From: Jaltomata sinuosa | Taxonomy: Eukaryota; Streptophyta; Magnoliopsida; Solanales; Solanaceae | Reading direction: 5' to 3' | NCBI GenBank assembly: GCA_003996215.1 | Contig: QJPP01001637.1 | Coordinates: 369,501 to 433,500, forward strand | DNA: 64,000 bases | Shown here: positions 34,521 to 47,640 of the stretch, piece by piece | How positions within the stretch are numbered: the first letter of the stretch is position 1 | How the letters are laid out: each line of letters begins with the position of its first letter | The notes under the pieces: generated by a model | Seen by the model: the letters and a program-made list of their open reading frames with translations, nothing else | Told to the model about the DNA's origin: nothing | The model's database searches: none | Position numbers and translations under genes: made by a program

Positions 34521-37462
34521 AAAAATACCAATTTACCCATCGTTCATCCCCGAATGATCACCATTAGAAAAAGAATGGTAAGAGTCAAACTTTGAACCTT
34601 AGTGCCCCTTCCATGGCAATGAATTTACAGACTTATGTGAACCACCAAAAATTTAGTTCCATCGGTGTACTAAAATCTCAAGCCGAAACTTATTGCTATT
34701 TTGCATCGTCAAGGAATCTTCCATCCTTTAAATAGCACAAAACTAAGTAGACCAACCCTTTCCCCGAACGCCCAAGTAATCCAGGCCCTCATCAATATAC
34801 CAGAGCAAAAATATTCACACATAACAAACAAAAATAATGCTGTGAGGGATTGGGTCTCGCTATAGCAGGAAAGGACAGCAATAGCGGAAGCTAATAGTTT
34901 ACCAGAGTGAGAAATGGGTTTCTCGCCCATTTCCCTTTTTTTCACTCGAGAAACTCCCTTAGTGATTAAGAACCTAATCAGGTAAATAGTTAAGCCCGGC
35001 TCAACTCAAGGAACCAACACGTACATCAAGTAAATAGTTAAGCCCTGTTCAACTCAAGGAACCGACATGTACATCATGTAAACAGTTAATCTCAATTCAA
35101 CTCAAGGAACCAATATGTACATCAAGTAAATAGTTAAGCCTGGTTCAACTCAAGGAACCAACATGTACATCTAGTAAAAAATATTTATATCAGGCCTCTC
35201 TATCGAGGCTTTTCAAGAGAAGAAGATGCGGAGCCAAACCATCACGAACAAGTTAGTTATTTCTCTAACAATGGTTTAAGAAAAAAACTTTAAAAGTTCA
35301 TGATGAGATAATATCTAAGCTTATAGAAAACTAAAACTTTATTACATCAGGCCGGCTATAGCGACACAATTCTCGCTATAGCGGCCTCACTATAGCAGAG
35401 AAATTCTTGCTATAGAGGCACCATGGTAGTGGCCTGCCTCCTGCCAAAGTAGCGTAGGTGAGGCAGTAACTCTGGGAAGTCCTAATTTTGGAAAAATTTA
35501 CAACACAATCTCAGATTTTGACATCCCAGACTAACCTTCTTATGTCAAATGCTATATCCAGAGTTCTATTAACCCAAACTCTATTCCAAAAGTTTCAATG
35601 GGATACTATCTCCCTCACGTATCATGATATCACCTTAATTTTATTAAACACTACATATCGAGACACCAATTATCTCTAAACCACACAATGCCAGATTTTC
35701 GTTGGAACCCACCCTAGCCTGAGATTTTATCAACTTTAATCCTAGGAAAAACTCTGCCCAGGTGATTACCCCTAAACAAAGCTATAATGAATATCACTAA
35801 ACACTACACCATGTTTACCCCTTGAGACACCTATATTAAGACTCTTTTTCACACCTTCATGATCAAAGCATAAGAATAGACCATCTAGAGTACAACCATC
35901 AACTAACACACCACTATGGGTTTCATTAATACATAAATTCTCCCCCACAACTTATATTAGTCTATTCGGCCCTCAACAATCAATTGTTTATGAATAACCA
36001 ACTTTTTTGTTGTCACCCGAGGATAAGCTATACTTGTTTAGCTTCACAACCAGCTTACAACTAGTCAAATTACCGATCCCAACATACCTGAACCACTCAA
36101 GGGGAAATACTAATCAAGTATCATCATGCAATAATGAGAGGGATATGATTATTCATAAGGACCTCTAATAACAAGTCCACAACACCTTTACTTTACTTTA
36201 TTTCCATCAATGTGAAGAAATCAAACGCTATGATCAATATAGAAATTTCCTAAGGCAACACCCTGACCAATGACAACAATAACAACCACCAAGTCAAATA
36301 AAGTCGGATGTTCATATATATAAGTTACCTCAAACAAAAAACATTTCACCCCTTCCTTTTATTGCACATGGATGCTAGTTTTTATAATCCTTATACCGAA
36401 TGCATGCTTTACCTTTCTATGGGAAATTTTTATAATTCATGCAATAGCTCACAGCTCAACGGACAATTAAGAACAACCTGGGAATTGAAAAGCAAAATAG
36501 GGGAAAACAAGGTAGGAATTCTGCCCCGCCCATCCCTCTATAGCGGCGTGCACGCTGCTACGGCAACTCCCAATAGTAGCAGCCCAAAAATTTACCAATT
36601 TCTGCAAAATTCCCTCATTTCCCTTCCCTGTTTTCAACACGGATACATGAAATTACAATATGGCCCTTAATAGAATCCCAAGACCATACCCAGTTGTGCA
36701 TAAACAAGAACTTAGCATCACATTATTTAAAATAAGTTATTAATCACACAAAGAATACTTTTCATAACAACAAATCCTGCTATTATTCAATAATAGCCCT
36801 TTTTCCCATGGTCCTTACCAAATCCTAATTGTCCTAAAACCAGAGTTTCCCACAGTCGTAAGCCAGTTTTATCCCCTTACCATTTTACCAATGATAAGTC
36901 CATGCTCAAAATTTAGCACATAGTTTCTAGTTAAAAGACATAGAAAATAATTTCTTTAACCACCAACACATAACCAAGTTATGACTTTTCACTAACCACA
37001 AATTTCATGGTAATTCAAACAATCACATTTCACATATTTGCAGTCATTCAAGAAAATACAATATACATAAGCAACAATCTAAAGTTTCACCACTTAACAA
37101 GCCCTTTTTATAATGTTTTATTTGCCTTATTAATAACCATTAGCCGACTATCTATGCATTTACAAAGCCTCTATGTCCAGATACCAATTGGAACCTTTCT
37201 AATTCCAACTTCCCTTACTTGTGTCATTTCAGCAGGAGTCAAACGACATCTATTTACCTCATTGAGATACCAATTGGAATATAGAGACACCAATTAGACT
37301 CAACTCATACAATCAAGCAACAGACAATATAAAAGGATGAAAGAAGTGGAACAATTCCAAGAATGCCTCATAGATTCCCAAAGATTAGATGCAGACGTCA
37401 ATATACCAATATGCAGGACTCTATTTAGCATTTTCTCTTGTATTGGGAGATCAGAAACCTGG
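34521..37462 (-). mobile_element. Internal region of element M, copy 2 (non-autonomous)
   Basis: About 2.94 kb between two LTRs, collinear with 7284-9674 plus 30531-31080. It contains the 48 bp repeats (34975-35170) and GCTATAGC motifs at 34859, 35355 and 35375, with near-matches at 36536-36565. The ORFs (longest 120 aa at 36308-36670, plus strand) have no recognisable domain and are not conserved as ORFs in copy 1, so none is called. Confidence 0.75.
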
Positions 37463-37474
37463 GATCTGATACCA
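37463..37474 (-). other. Primer binding site, M copy 2
   Basis: The minus strand reads TGGTATCAGATC, one mismatch to the iMet site. Confidence 0.85.
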
Positions 37475-37477
37475 AAT

Positions 37478-39454
37478 TTTCATGACCCAACTACTCGGAT
37501 CACCCGGGTACTTACTTTAATCCATCTAAATAGGAGAACCCTTACCACAATTTCAAAATACATGTATAAATAAATAAAAACCATAATAATACTTTATAAA
37601 AATTACAACCAGTTTCAAATATTTTAATACAACTAAAACCTTCTCCAAGAAACTTGTCAAAACAGGTACAAGAGCTACTAAGAGGGGGTACAAAATCAAG
37701 TCACAACTTCTACTATAGGAAAAAATAACAGAAGCTATTGGAGATCTTTACTGTGTCATGCCTGAAAACATCTACTGAATCCTACACCCAGACTATACAA
37801 GGATATATCAAGGTTAGTATCAGTACAACAATGCATACTAGTAGGTATCATTGGCCAACCAGGGTTAGATCACATAAAAAAATATAAAAAACACTGAAAA
37901 GAAACATGACAACTTATATAACAATTTAATCCACATCACTTTTATCCATTTATGATATCTTTATCCCTCATATTACCCATAATTATTTCCATCCTTACCC
38001 TCACTGATTTAGTTTTATCCAATTCATTACATGTAGTCAATATGTTCAACCTACACCTCGATTAACCTCAATGGTAAATGTGAACACATAATCGTAACCT
38101 TGTAAACAAGTACAACCTTGAACGCTTAACGATTACTTTTACCTAATCATAAATCTATTACCCTCTTCAACTAAAAACAAATAATTATGTCAAATGAAAT
38201 AAGTATTAACAATAAACAAAGTTAAGACCCTGAGTTCTAATCATTAACCATGTCAACAACCATGACTCTACAACAATAACTTACACCTCATATAAAATCC
38301 ATTAGTAACTAGACAATAACAGAATATATACTATTCTTCTACATCCCTCGCCCAGATAACTCAAGGATCCTTAATATATACCAAGTAATTGGACCACAAA
38401 AGAATCTCGAATATATTCCAAGTAATTGGACCACACAAGGATCCCAAATATATGCCAAGTAACCAGACCACACAAGGATTCCAAACAATAGCCAAATAAT
38501 TGGACCATACAAGGATCCCAAATATATTCCAATTAACCAAAAAACACAAGGATCCCAAATGCATGCCAAGTAACCAGACCACACAAGGATCCCAAAACAA
38601 CCACTAAGTAACTAGACCATACAAGGATTCCAAATATATGACAAGTAATCAGACCGTACAAGGATCCCAAATATATACCAAGTAATCAAATCACACAAGG
38701 ATCTCAAATATATATAAAGTAATTAGACCACATAAGGATCCCACCATAATAACCATAATATAACTCAGTCCACTCATGGAACCAATATAAATAGTAATAA
38801 TAACAATAATCATAAACCCGATCCACTGAAGAAACCATTAAACTTCACCAATACCTTTTACACACATGTAAAGGGTCTTATGGTCCCCCTCTAGAAATGA
38901 CCTATAGGGGACGAGCTCTTGTCTATGTATTGTACTGGTGTGATACCTGAGCCAAGCAATGAATCATAGAAACTGTACTGGCGTGGTACCCTAGCAAACC
39001 AATGAATAACATCAGTAAATCCTGTGAAGATTTCCAAGTACTGGTACATCCCACGATAACAATAGATATCATAATAATTACAACCAAAATAAGAATAAGC
39101 AATCATACTTGTACAATCAATACGCCTTTAATATAACCTCATTATATGTGATTAAAACTTAGGATATCATTTAAAAATTACCTTTTTTAAGCATGCCTTG
39201 CAATAATAGACAACCACCCAAACACTTGGTCAACTCAAGTTACTCATTTCATGCAAACAATAATCATTCTTTAACACACAAAATTAGAAGTAGATATTAT
39301 TCATTGGTTTCCTCAATTATAGCATGTCCAAAGACCAATCCCTGGCTTATTCAAGTAAGCATTATCACATATTCATTGAATGTAAGTACTCATCTTAGAA
39401 GTGCACATTCAAACCAATGGAGTCGAAACTCAAGTTGAAGTGATACACCTTTAT
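37478..39454 (-). repeat. 5' LTR of M copy 2, cut by the F insertion
   Basis: Collinear with 31096-33150. The remaining ~1.37 kb (equivalent to 33150-34520) is not found to the right. It includes an 11-unit 37 bp array at 38345-38760 and a two-unit GTACC repeat at 38935-39010. Confidence 0.78.
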
Positions 39455-41567
39455 TGTAATGACCTATTCTGTCATTATTAAAAGACACCTCATTCAATAT
39501 TATGGGAACTTTTGAAATGCGCTCCTGATTAAAATTGGGGTGACACAATGAAAAATTTTGGAATTTGAAATTTTACTCAAGCTGATGTCATCTTGGTATA
39601 GTGGGAATTTTTCGGCTATAGCACCATTGCCATAGCGGTTAGTAGGTTTCTATAGCAGGGTGATGGGACCAAAAACCAGAAAACAGGTTTTATATTTTCT
39701 GACTTCTCCTCTTCAGTTACAAAAAGAATGAGGATTGCTCTAAAAACCCTCCTAGGGTGCCTCTTTGCTTGGGAGTGATAGAGAGGAGAGATTTCTACTC
39801 AGATGGGGTAAAACCCACAGATTCCATGCCTAGTTCTCATCAAAATTTGCCTCCATAGAGCCAGAAGTTTGTGTTTAGACTACTGCAGCAGCTGCTTGGT
39901 GTCCTGGTAGGCTAGGTTTAACTGAGTAGTTTAGACCTATTTACTAAATGCATAATATATTGTAGATTGATGGGAGATTTTATGCTTAGGCCTTCGAGCA
40001 TGGAGTCTTGAGGAATAAACGTATTTAATCTTGGTTTTTGGGATGAAAATTTACTGTTATGAGTAATGTGGCCATGTATTTGATTGATTGAATTAAAGTT
40101 ATGATTATAAATCCTCGAATAACCAGAATTTGGATGGGTTCCCAGAGCTAATATTGATTAATTATAAAGGTTGCTAGGTCATAGCGGATTCCCAAGGTTG
40201 GTAAATTAGGTAGGGAATTGTTATTTGTTATAATATAATAATTTTCATAATTGCGTGTTACACTATGATGGTTCACTCCCAGAAAATTAGCTAATGGGAT
40301 AGGGGTCTTGAACCTAGGAATGAATGGAAGTAGGGATTGCTAGTTAATAGCAGAATCCCTGGACTTGGTTTAAATAAAAAGAGGACGGGATCTATGAATA
40401 GAGTTATGTTGTTGAATTAAAGTTTAGACTCCATTGGGCTAAATGTGTACATCAAAATGAGTATTTTGAATCTAAGGTATATGGCTTGATATGCTTGTTT
40501 ATTTTAGCCGGGGGTTGGTCTTTGGACAGACTGTAATTAATGAACTCAATGAATCATATCTTCTTGTGATTGGTGTGTCAAAGAAAGGTTTTGGTTTACA
40601 TTAATGAATAACTCAAGTTGACTAAGGGTTTGATGGTTCTCTATTTTTGTAAATACATGCTTAATAAACATGAAGGTTAAATGATATCTCAAGTGTTAAT
40701 GACATATCATGAGGTTATGCTAAAGGCTTGTTGACTATACAAGTATGACTGCTTATTTCTCATTGTTGTTGTGATTGTTGTGATATTTGTTATTATTATG
40801 GTATGTACTGGCATTTTGACATCTTCACGAGATTGGTTGATGTTATTCATTGGTTGGCTCGGGTACCACGCCTGGTATAGTTTCATTGCATGTTTGTCTT
40901 AGGTACCATGCTTGGTACATATTCATTGCATGGTTGGCTCGGGTACCATGCCTGGTACAAGTTCATTGCATGGTTAGCTCAGGTACCATGCCTGGTACAG
41001 GTTATATGTTATTTGTATGTGTTGGTTCCTTTGTGAATCGGGCTTATTTGTTTACTTGATATTCAGATATGTGGGTTCCTTGTGTATACCAAGCGGATCT
41101 GTTTACTTAATATTAATATATGTTGGTTTCTTGTGTGAACTGGGCTTATCTATTTACTTGATATTTATATATGTGGGTTCCTTGTATGATCATGCTTATC
41201 TATTTACTTGGTATACATATATATGGGTTCTTTGTGTGAACCGAGCTGATCTGTTTACTTAATATTAATATATGTTACTTCCTTATGTGAACCTAACTGA
41301 TATGTTTACTTGATATTGATATATGTTGGTTTCTTTGTGAATCAGGCTTATCTGTTTACTTGATATTCATATATGTGGGTTCCTTGTATGAATTGGGTTG
41401 ATCTATTTACTTGATATTGATATATGTTGGTTTTTTGTGTGAACCGAGCTGATTTGTTTACTTGATAGTCATACATATTGGGCCTTGAGTGGCCGGGTTG
41501 GTGCATTTAAGGGATTAGGTGGTTTCTTCTATAAATTAGGGTTGCATGTAAATGCCATAGACGATGT
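39455..41567 (+). repeat. F: 5' part of an E-type LTR inserted in M
   Basis: It starts TGTAATGACC. The first 500 bp align with E's 5' LTR, including the U3-side GCTATAGC cluster at 39596-39660. TTTAT (39450-39454) is the likely target duplication; its partner is not in the window. It carries four ~47 bp units at 40855-41010 and about eight ~54 bp units at 41030-41480 ('cttgatattcatatatgtggg'). It is cut off by a Tekay-type LTR at about 41568. Confidence 0.72.
40855..41480 (+). repeat. Two adjacent tandem arrays in F (47 bp x4, 54 bp x8)
   Basis: The 47 bp units each hold a potential hairpin GTACCA-N4-TGGTAC. The 54 bp units are the inverted, extended form of M's 37 bp repeat. The ORFs 40850-41059 and 41017-41262 merely translate the repeats. 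Confidence 0.85.
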
Positions 41568-44500
41568 TGTAAAGAACCTTCTAGTCATTCACACATTTTT
41601 GCATTCTTTGTATTATTATAGCTTTCCTATAGCGGCCCAAGTCATTTATGGCTTACTAGGACTGGTAGTTTGGTGCTCGGGCCGTTCATTTGGTCTTTAT
41701 GGTCGTTTCCCTATTTTAGAGCTTTAACTTAGGAAATCATTGACTTCAGTCAACATTCTTAGCAATTATGCTCAGAATTGAATTCTGATAGTTTTGGAAG
41801 CTCCGGAACGTGGACTTTGGTCTAGTTAGACCTTTCATCGAAATACGAGAGCTTTTGGTTTGAAATTCTCCCTCATTCTGTGTTTTCAAGCCAATTGGGC
41901 TTTTAAGGTTGGCTTTGGTCAACATTTGGAGAAGACGACCTCGGATGAAAATTCCGTCAGTGATGTTAGATGTAGAATGTCGCTTTGGGCTAGAGGGACC
42001 ATTGGTTTGGGTGTCGAGGCTTCTAGAATCGATTTTGGCCCTTAGGTTCCGTTTTGGTTTTAGTTGGCCTAAAGGTTTTGGGTGCGGGGCCCACTTTTCA
42101 TTAAATTGACCTATGTTGAGATTTTTGTCAATAACGTTTCTAGTTGAATAGTTCAGTTCATTTGCATTCGTGGGACCCCAGATATGTTCCTGGTGGCCCA
42201 TCTATTGAAAATTTGTTTTAACTTAGTTGTTGCCTGCAGCTGGTTGCTGGTGTGGCACTGCAGTGTGCGACTGGACCACACCTATGCTAGCGCTTCTGCG
42301 CTTGGGCATCGCACCTACGTGTCGGCCCACCTTGGCATGCCAGCGCACCTGCTCTTGCCCACTTGCCTTGGTGCTAGCGCGTCTGCGCTCTGCCTAGCCG
42401 CCCGTGCGCCTGGGAGCTGGCAGCTTAAATAGTTGGCCAGCCCTCTTCTTCTCTCATTTCCTTCTTCTCTAAAAAATTTTCCTCCATTAAATTAAACCCA
42501 AACCTCCATGATTCCACCTTGTTCATTCCTAAAGCTTGAAAGGTTCTATAATTTCGTTTCATGATTGTTTATTAGCATCTAATTCGGTAAGTTTTCTCTT
42601 TAATTTCCAGTAATTCTTCTTAGTTTCCCTCTTTTGATCTTGAGATTGTGGACTATTTTGAGCACCCTTCGCTGGTCCATTTCTGCTCATTTTTGGAGCA
42701 TGTTCTCTTGGCAATGCCGAGATCATCATGGTGTTCTTCGTTATCGGCCTCGAGTTGCGAGGCCCATGAGCCTGCTTGTGACCTGAATTTTGGCCCGGCT
42801 ATACTTATAGCAATATGGGTACCATTGACTTCGTCTTGATGAGTAGCTTATTGTGTTGATAGTTTGTTTGCAATTTTGGGCTTCTCGGAGCAGTTCAGTA
42901 TAAATGATTATAAAAGGGACTTCGAACTAATTTTATGGATCTTCTGGGAGTAAAAGCGTTAAAATGATGATTTTGTCACTGGTTTTCACACTTATGCTAG
43001 ACTCGGCTAAGCTGTATTTCTAGACATGTTTTAGTACTGATTCGCGATGATACAAGACTTAGTCGACCTGAGCGCTAGACTTGTTTTACTTTGGATTTAG
43101 ACCCGGTTATGCCAGAGCACCCTTATTGGGGTTTTTGAGATTTGATTCACTAATTTAGACCCGGATACACTCCGGTAGTTTACTTTGAGATTTCATGATT
43201 TTAGTATATGGTCGAGGACCTCCATGGACCCTACCAATCTTGATTAGGGGCTACGTGTTGCATGTGCCAGAGGAGGGATATACGGTGTAGTTGAGGTATT
43301 ATGGGTGCGTTCTTCCATGGATCCTACCTAGTGGTCCTATATGTGCCGGAGGAGGTACATACAGGGTTACTATCACAATGATTCTATCATATCATATCAC
43401 ATCATGCATATTGTATTTGGATCCACACTTATTTGTTGTTTGCTCAGTGTATGCTCCAGTAGTATGGGATATTAGAGGGGGATTTTTCACTTGAATATGT
43501 TCCTCGGGTGTATGGGTGCTCTTGGGACTGTAGGTAGGTTTTATTATTGCTATGTCATTGTATTACTTGTTAGAGGCTTGGGATTATTGGTGCATTAGTG
43601 GATTCTATCCTTTTGAGGTTCTGGTTATATGGACTTTTGATCATTGATGGGTTAGCGGGTTCTATATCTTTATGGCATTGTTTAGTGGCCTTCTGGTTAT
43701 CTGTGGTGTAGCTAGTTCTATCCTAGGGTTGTAATTGTGAGATTGCATTCCGATTGTTCTTGTCTTTAGAGTGGTGTTATTAGGATGAATTAGTTAGTAT
43801 TATTGGTTCAAGCATGATTATGTTGTTTGCTTTCCTTTCTTTCTTCTCTTTTCGTGAGGTTACTTGTATATTGCTACTTTTCTTAAACTCTCTCTTTATA
43901 TATTGTTGTTGCAAGGATCTAGGTGTGTTCTCCTTTTCCTCACCTATTTCTATTATATATATCTTTTGTGGCTAGCATAGCATGCTTGTATTCTCTTTGT
44001 TTTCTATTTGTGCTAGTTTATGTAAACTTTCTCTGCTGCTTCTGTGACTTCTTTCTTGATTTTCGGCTATTTACTGCTTTTATATCTTATATGCACTCAG
44101 TTGGCCTATGATGCCTACTAGGTACCCGTTGCTTTGAAATTGGTGCTCATACTACACTTCTGCATCTTTCTGGTGCAGATCCTAGTGTGAGCATTTGTCA
44201 TTGACTACATGGATACTCGTGCAACTTTTGGATATTCGAGACTAGGGTGAGCTCCTGATGACCGGGGCTTTATCATATCTCATCTTTGACACTCCTACTC
44301 TTAGAGACAGTTGTATATTTCAATATGTTATCTCTAGATTTGTATTCTAATAGAGGCTCATGTACTATCAATACCATGTCATGGGTTGGTGTAATTTCCT
44401 TATGTATATACTTAGGTTGTTTTCCTTCCGCGTTATTTTATTATTTTTGCTTCTTCTTATTATGCGTGGTGGCTTAGGTAGTAGCCTATAACTAACCATT

Positions 44501-44574
44501 CTGGGCTATGGGGATTGGTTCGCTTACTGAGGGGTTGTAGGTACCATCATGACCTAAGAAATTAGTTCGTGATA
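41568..44574 (+). repeat. 5' LTR of a plus-strand Tekay-like element
   Basis: It starts TGTAAAGAACC (degraded TGTAATGACC) and ends GTGATA before the PBS. It aligns with the reverse of 1488-5007, for example 41700-42075 against 4860-4500 and 44105-44190 against the minus strand at 1965-1880. The region around 42240-42430 is GC-rich ('gcgcttctgcgcttgggcatcgc'), unlike its neighbours, and may be a small insertion. Confidence 0.78.
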
Positions 44575-44577
44575 GCT

Positions 44578-44589
44578 TAGTATCAGAGC
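44578..44589 (+). other. Primer binding site, plus-strand Tekay-like element
   Basis: TAGTATCAGAGC, one mismatch to the iMet site, 3 nt after the LTR. Confidence 0.82.
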
Positions 44590-44780
44590 TCTAGGTTCAC
44601 CGATGTCATTGGTAAAGAGCAAGTGTCTAAGTAGAGTCTTGAGGATTGATATGATGACGTCTGTATCCTGTCTTCGGGAGGCTACAGGGCATTATTAGGA
44701 AAAGTGCCATCTTTTTGGCTCCTTATCATGTGTTACTGACCTTATTGACTTCTAAGCTCTATTTGTTCCATTCCTTCTCA

Positions 44781-45650
44781 GATGCCTAGGATGAGTACGA
44801 CCGCAGGTGATCACGAGGCTTCTACGCCTGTTTCTTTAGTGTTTCCTCCAGCGCCATGATTTTAGAGTGAGTATACCATATCATTTAGGGGGTTTGGGTC
44901 CAGCCCAGCCTCCGGTACGATTTATGGCTACCCCAATTCTTCACGACACCATGGCTAGGACATTGAGTCTTTCGGAGGGTGTATCAGTATCACAGGTAGG
45001 GGAAAACCTTATTCTTCGAGTGATGCTTTAGTTAGGTTTGAGGTTTAGGCCTTCAGCAGGGTTTTATGTCGATATTAGAGTACGAGGGAAGGTTCTACGA
45101 GGTGATTAGGTGCGCTGCTAGGACTGTGCCTACAGAGTTTGAGAGAGTTAAGGGTTTCATTGGAGGATTGGTTTCACCGCTCTGTTTGGCAACAAAGCAC
45201 TTGGTGATAGTTGGGACTACCTTTCTTCAGGTGGTTGATCATGCTTGGGCTGTTGAGGAGTTATATCGTGAGACTTATGGAGGTAGTGCTAAGACGCATC
45301 GCTGTCAGGGCAGTTTTTGTGGTTCTAATCTCGAGGTAGGGGATTCTCTAGTAAAGATAGGTCTTATTTATTTCTATCTAGCATGCCAATTTTAGTGACT
45401 CTGCAGGTTTCAGAGGGTGGTTGTACAGAGCATATTGAGCAGAGTAGACATGGTATAGGTCAAGTTTCCCGGTGTTTGCATTCAGTGCATATAGGTTGTG
45501 GTGGCCAGTCAAGAGCAGCGAGAGCTACCCATCCGACTTTATCTTGTAGAGGTTGTTTCTAGTGTAGTGAGTATGGGCATTTTGCCAGGGATTGTGCCAC
45601 GATCACATTTTCTAGTCAGCTGGGACATCATGTTTTATCTCCCAGGGCTC
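44781..45650 (+). pseudogene. gag: gag remnant, first copy of a tandem duplication
   Basis: It begins MPRMSTTAGDHEAST. An open piece at 45066-45395 has MSILEYEGRFYEV..TVPTEFERVKGFIGGL, the C-terminal half of a Tekay-type Gag. A degraded zinc-knuckle region follows (GHFARDC, about 45575-45600). The central Gag capsid part seen at 547-849 is missing. At about 45650 the sequence jumps back into LTR sequence. Confidence 0.68.
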
Positions 45651-46109
45651 CAGAATTGGTGCTCTTACTACACTTCTGAATCTTTCTGGTGCAGATCCTA
45701 GTATGACCTTTCGCCATTGATCATGTGGATTCTCGTGCAGCTTTTGGATATTGGAGACTAAGGTGAGTTCCTGATGACCGGGGCTTGACCACATATCCTC
45801 TTTTGGCATTGCTACTCTTTGTTTATTCAGAGACAGTTGTATATTCTATTTGGTTATCTCTAGTACTTTATATTCTATTAGAGGCTTCTGTACTATCGAC
45901 ACCATGTCATCGGTTGGTCTATTTTCCTTATGTATATTCAGGTTTTTTTCCTTTCGCGTTATTGTATTATATCTGCTTCTGCTTATTTATGCTTATTGTG
46001 CGTGTTGGCTTAGGTAGTAGCCCATTACTAATCATTTCAGGCTACGAGGATTAGTTTGCCTGCTGAGGGTTGTAGGTGCCATCATGACCTGAGAAATTGG
46101 GTCATGATA
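45651..46109 (+). repeat. Duplicated 3' tip of the Tekay LTR inside the element
   Basis: 'ttggtgctcttactacac' onward repeats 44141-44574 and again ends in CATGATA, then a second primer-site-like TGGTATCAAAGC (46113-46124). 44141-45650 and 45651-47185 therefore form a tandem duplication of about 1.5 kb. Confidence 0.78.
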
Positions 46110-46316
46110 GGTTGGTATCAAAGCTCTAGGTTCACTGGTGTCGCTGGTACAAGATCAAGTGTCTAAGTAGAGTCTCGTGGATCAATATGATGGCGTCCAT
46201 ATCCTATCTGCAGGAGGCTACAGGGCATTATTAGGAAAGGTTCCATATTCTTGGCTCCTTATCGTGTGTTCCTAACTCTATTGACTTCTAAACTTTGTTG
46301 TTCCATTCCTTACCAA

Positions 46317-47500
46317 ATGCCTAGGACGAGTATGACAATGGTGACATCTAGGCTTATGTGCCTGTTACTTTAGTGTTTCCTTCAGCGCCAAGATTTCAAA
46401 GTGAGATCATACCGCATCAGCTAGGGGGTTTAGGTCCAGCCCAGCCTCTGGTAGGATTTAGGGCTACCCTAGTTCTTCAGGACACCATGGCTAGGACTCC
46501 GACTCTTTTGGAGAGTGTAGCAGTATCACAGGTAGGGGCAGTGCCTAGTTCTTCAAGCAGTGCTTTGGTTAGGTTTGAGGTTCTAGATCTTCAGCAGGGT
46601 TGTATGTCGGTATTGGAGTAAGAGGCGAGGTTTCATGAGGTGATTTGGCACACTGCTACGACTGTGCCTATAGAGTTTGAGAGAGTTCAGGGTTTTGTTG
46701 GGGGATTGATTTCATTGCTCCATTTGGCGACAGAGCACTTGGTGATAGTTGAGACTACCTTTATTCAGGTGGTTGATCATGCTTGGTCTATAGAGGGGTT
46801 ATGTCGTGAGTCTTATGGAGTTAGTTCTAAGAGGCATCATTGTTAGGGCAGTTTCTGAGGTTCTTAGTCTCGAGGTAGGGTATTCGCTAGTGGGGATAGA
46901 TTTCAGTGCTTTCTATCTAGCAGGCCAGTTTCAATGGCTCCATAAGTTTCAGAGTGTGGTTGTACAGATCATGTTGAACAGAGTAGACATGGTACAGGTC
47001 ATGTTCCTTGGGGTTTGTATTCAGGGCGTGTAGGCCATGGTGGCCAGTCAAGCTTAATGAGATCTTCCCGTTGGACTTCATCTAGTAGAGTTTGTTTTTA
47101 GTGCGGTGAGTGTGGGAACTTTGCTAAGGATTGCCCTACGATCACGCCTTCCAGTCAGCAGAGTCAGAAGGTTTTATCTCCCAAGGCTCTAGTGCCACCG
47201 GCTAGAGGTGTATAGCAGGGTAGTAGAGGTGGTCCCCAGGTGGCGAGAAGTATTGTATAGGGTTGTAGAGGTAGTCCCCAGATGGTTAGAGGTGGCTTTC
47301 AGCCAGGTGGTTCAGGTATCTGTCCGGAGTCAACAGGCACCATGCGTCAGAGCAGGGCTTTCTTGGGTTGCGATAGTTGTGGAACGATTGGTCACTTTTC
47401 TAGAGATTGTCCCCTACAAGGGACTAGCCTTCAGAATCAACAACTCAGTCCAGTGATAGACACAGACAGTTCTATGGCCCTCTTGGTAGGCCAGAGGTAG
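46317..47500 (+). pseudogene. gag: gag remnant, second copy, with two zinc knuckles
   Basis: It starts MPRTSMTMVT at 46317. Stops and frameshifts occur throughout; 46358-46621 and 46640-46846 are the longest pieces. The C-terminus reads CGECGNFAKDC (about 47105-47140) and then, after a Gly/Arg-rich stretch, CDSCGTIGHFSRDC (about 47370-47412). That is two CCHC-type knuckles, where Tekay Gag normally has one. The first lacks the His (Asn in its place) and its first Cys is followed by a stop. Confidence 0.65.
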
Positions 47501-47640
47501 AGGTTCCCGATATCGTTGTAACAGGTACAGCTTTTGTTACCATCAGCTAGTGTTGGCATTGTTTGCCTTGCGGATCTACCTTTTTCTTTTGTGTATTTGC
47601 ATATTTGCCTACCCGTTTCTTATTTGGTTGTATTACTACT
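47490..47640 (+). pseudogene. Aspartic protease remnant
   Basis: It reads VVTGTAFVTIS, a stop, then LPCGSTF. This fits the Tekay protease start in which LIDPGST-like residues hold the catalytic Asp; here the Asp position is lost. The stretch 47640-48050 shows only unrecognisable decay. Confidence 0.5.

Noticed and set aside
36308..36670. 120-aa plus-strand ORF in M internal region
   Set aside because: Not open in the homologous M copy 1 region and no recognisable domain.
41746..42201. 151-aa minus-strand ORF in the Tekay LTR
   Set aside because: The LTR is non-coding; the homologous stretch in the LTR at 1488-5007 gives a different, shorter reading (4533-4838), with no conserved protein.
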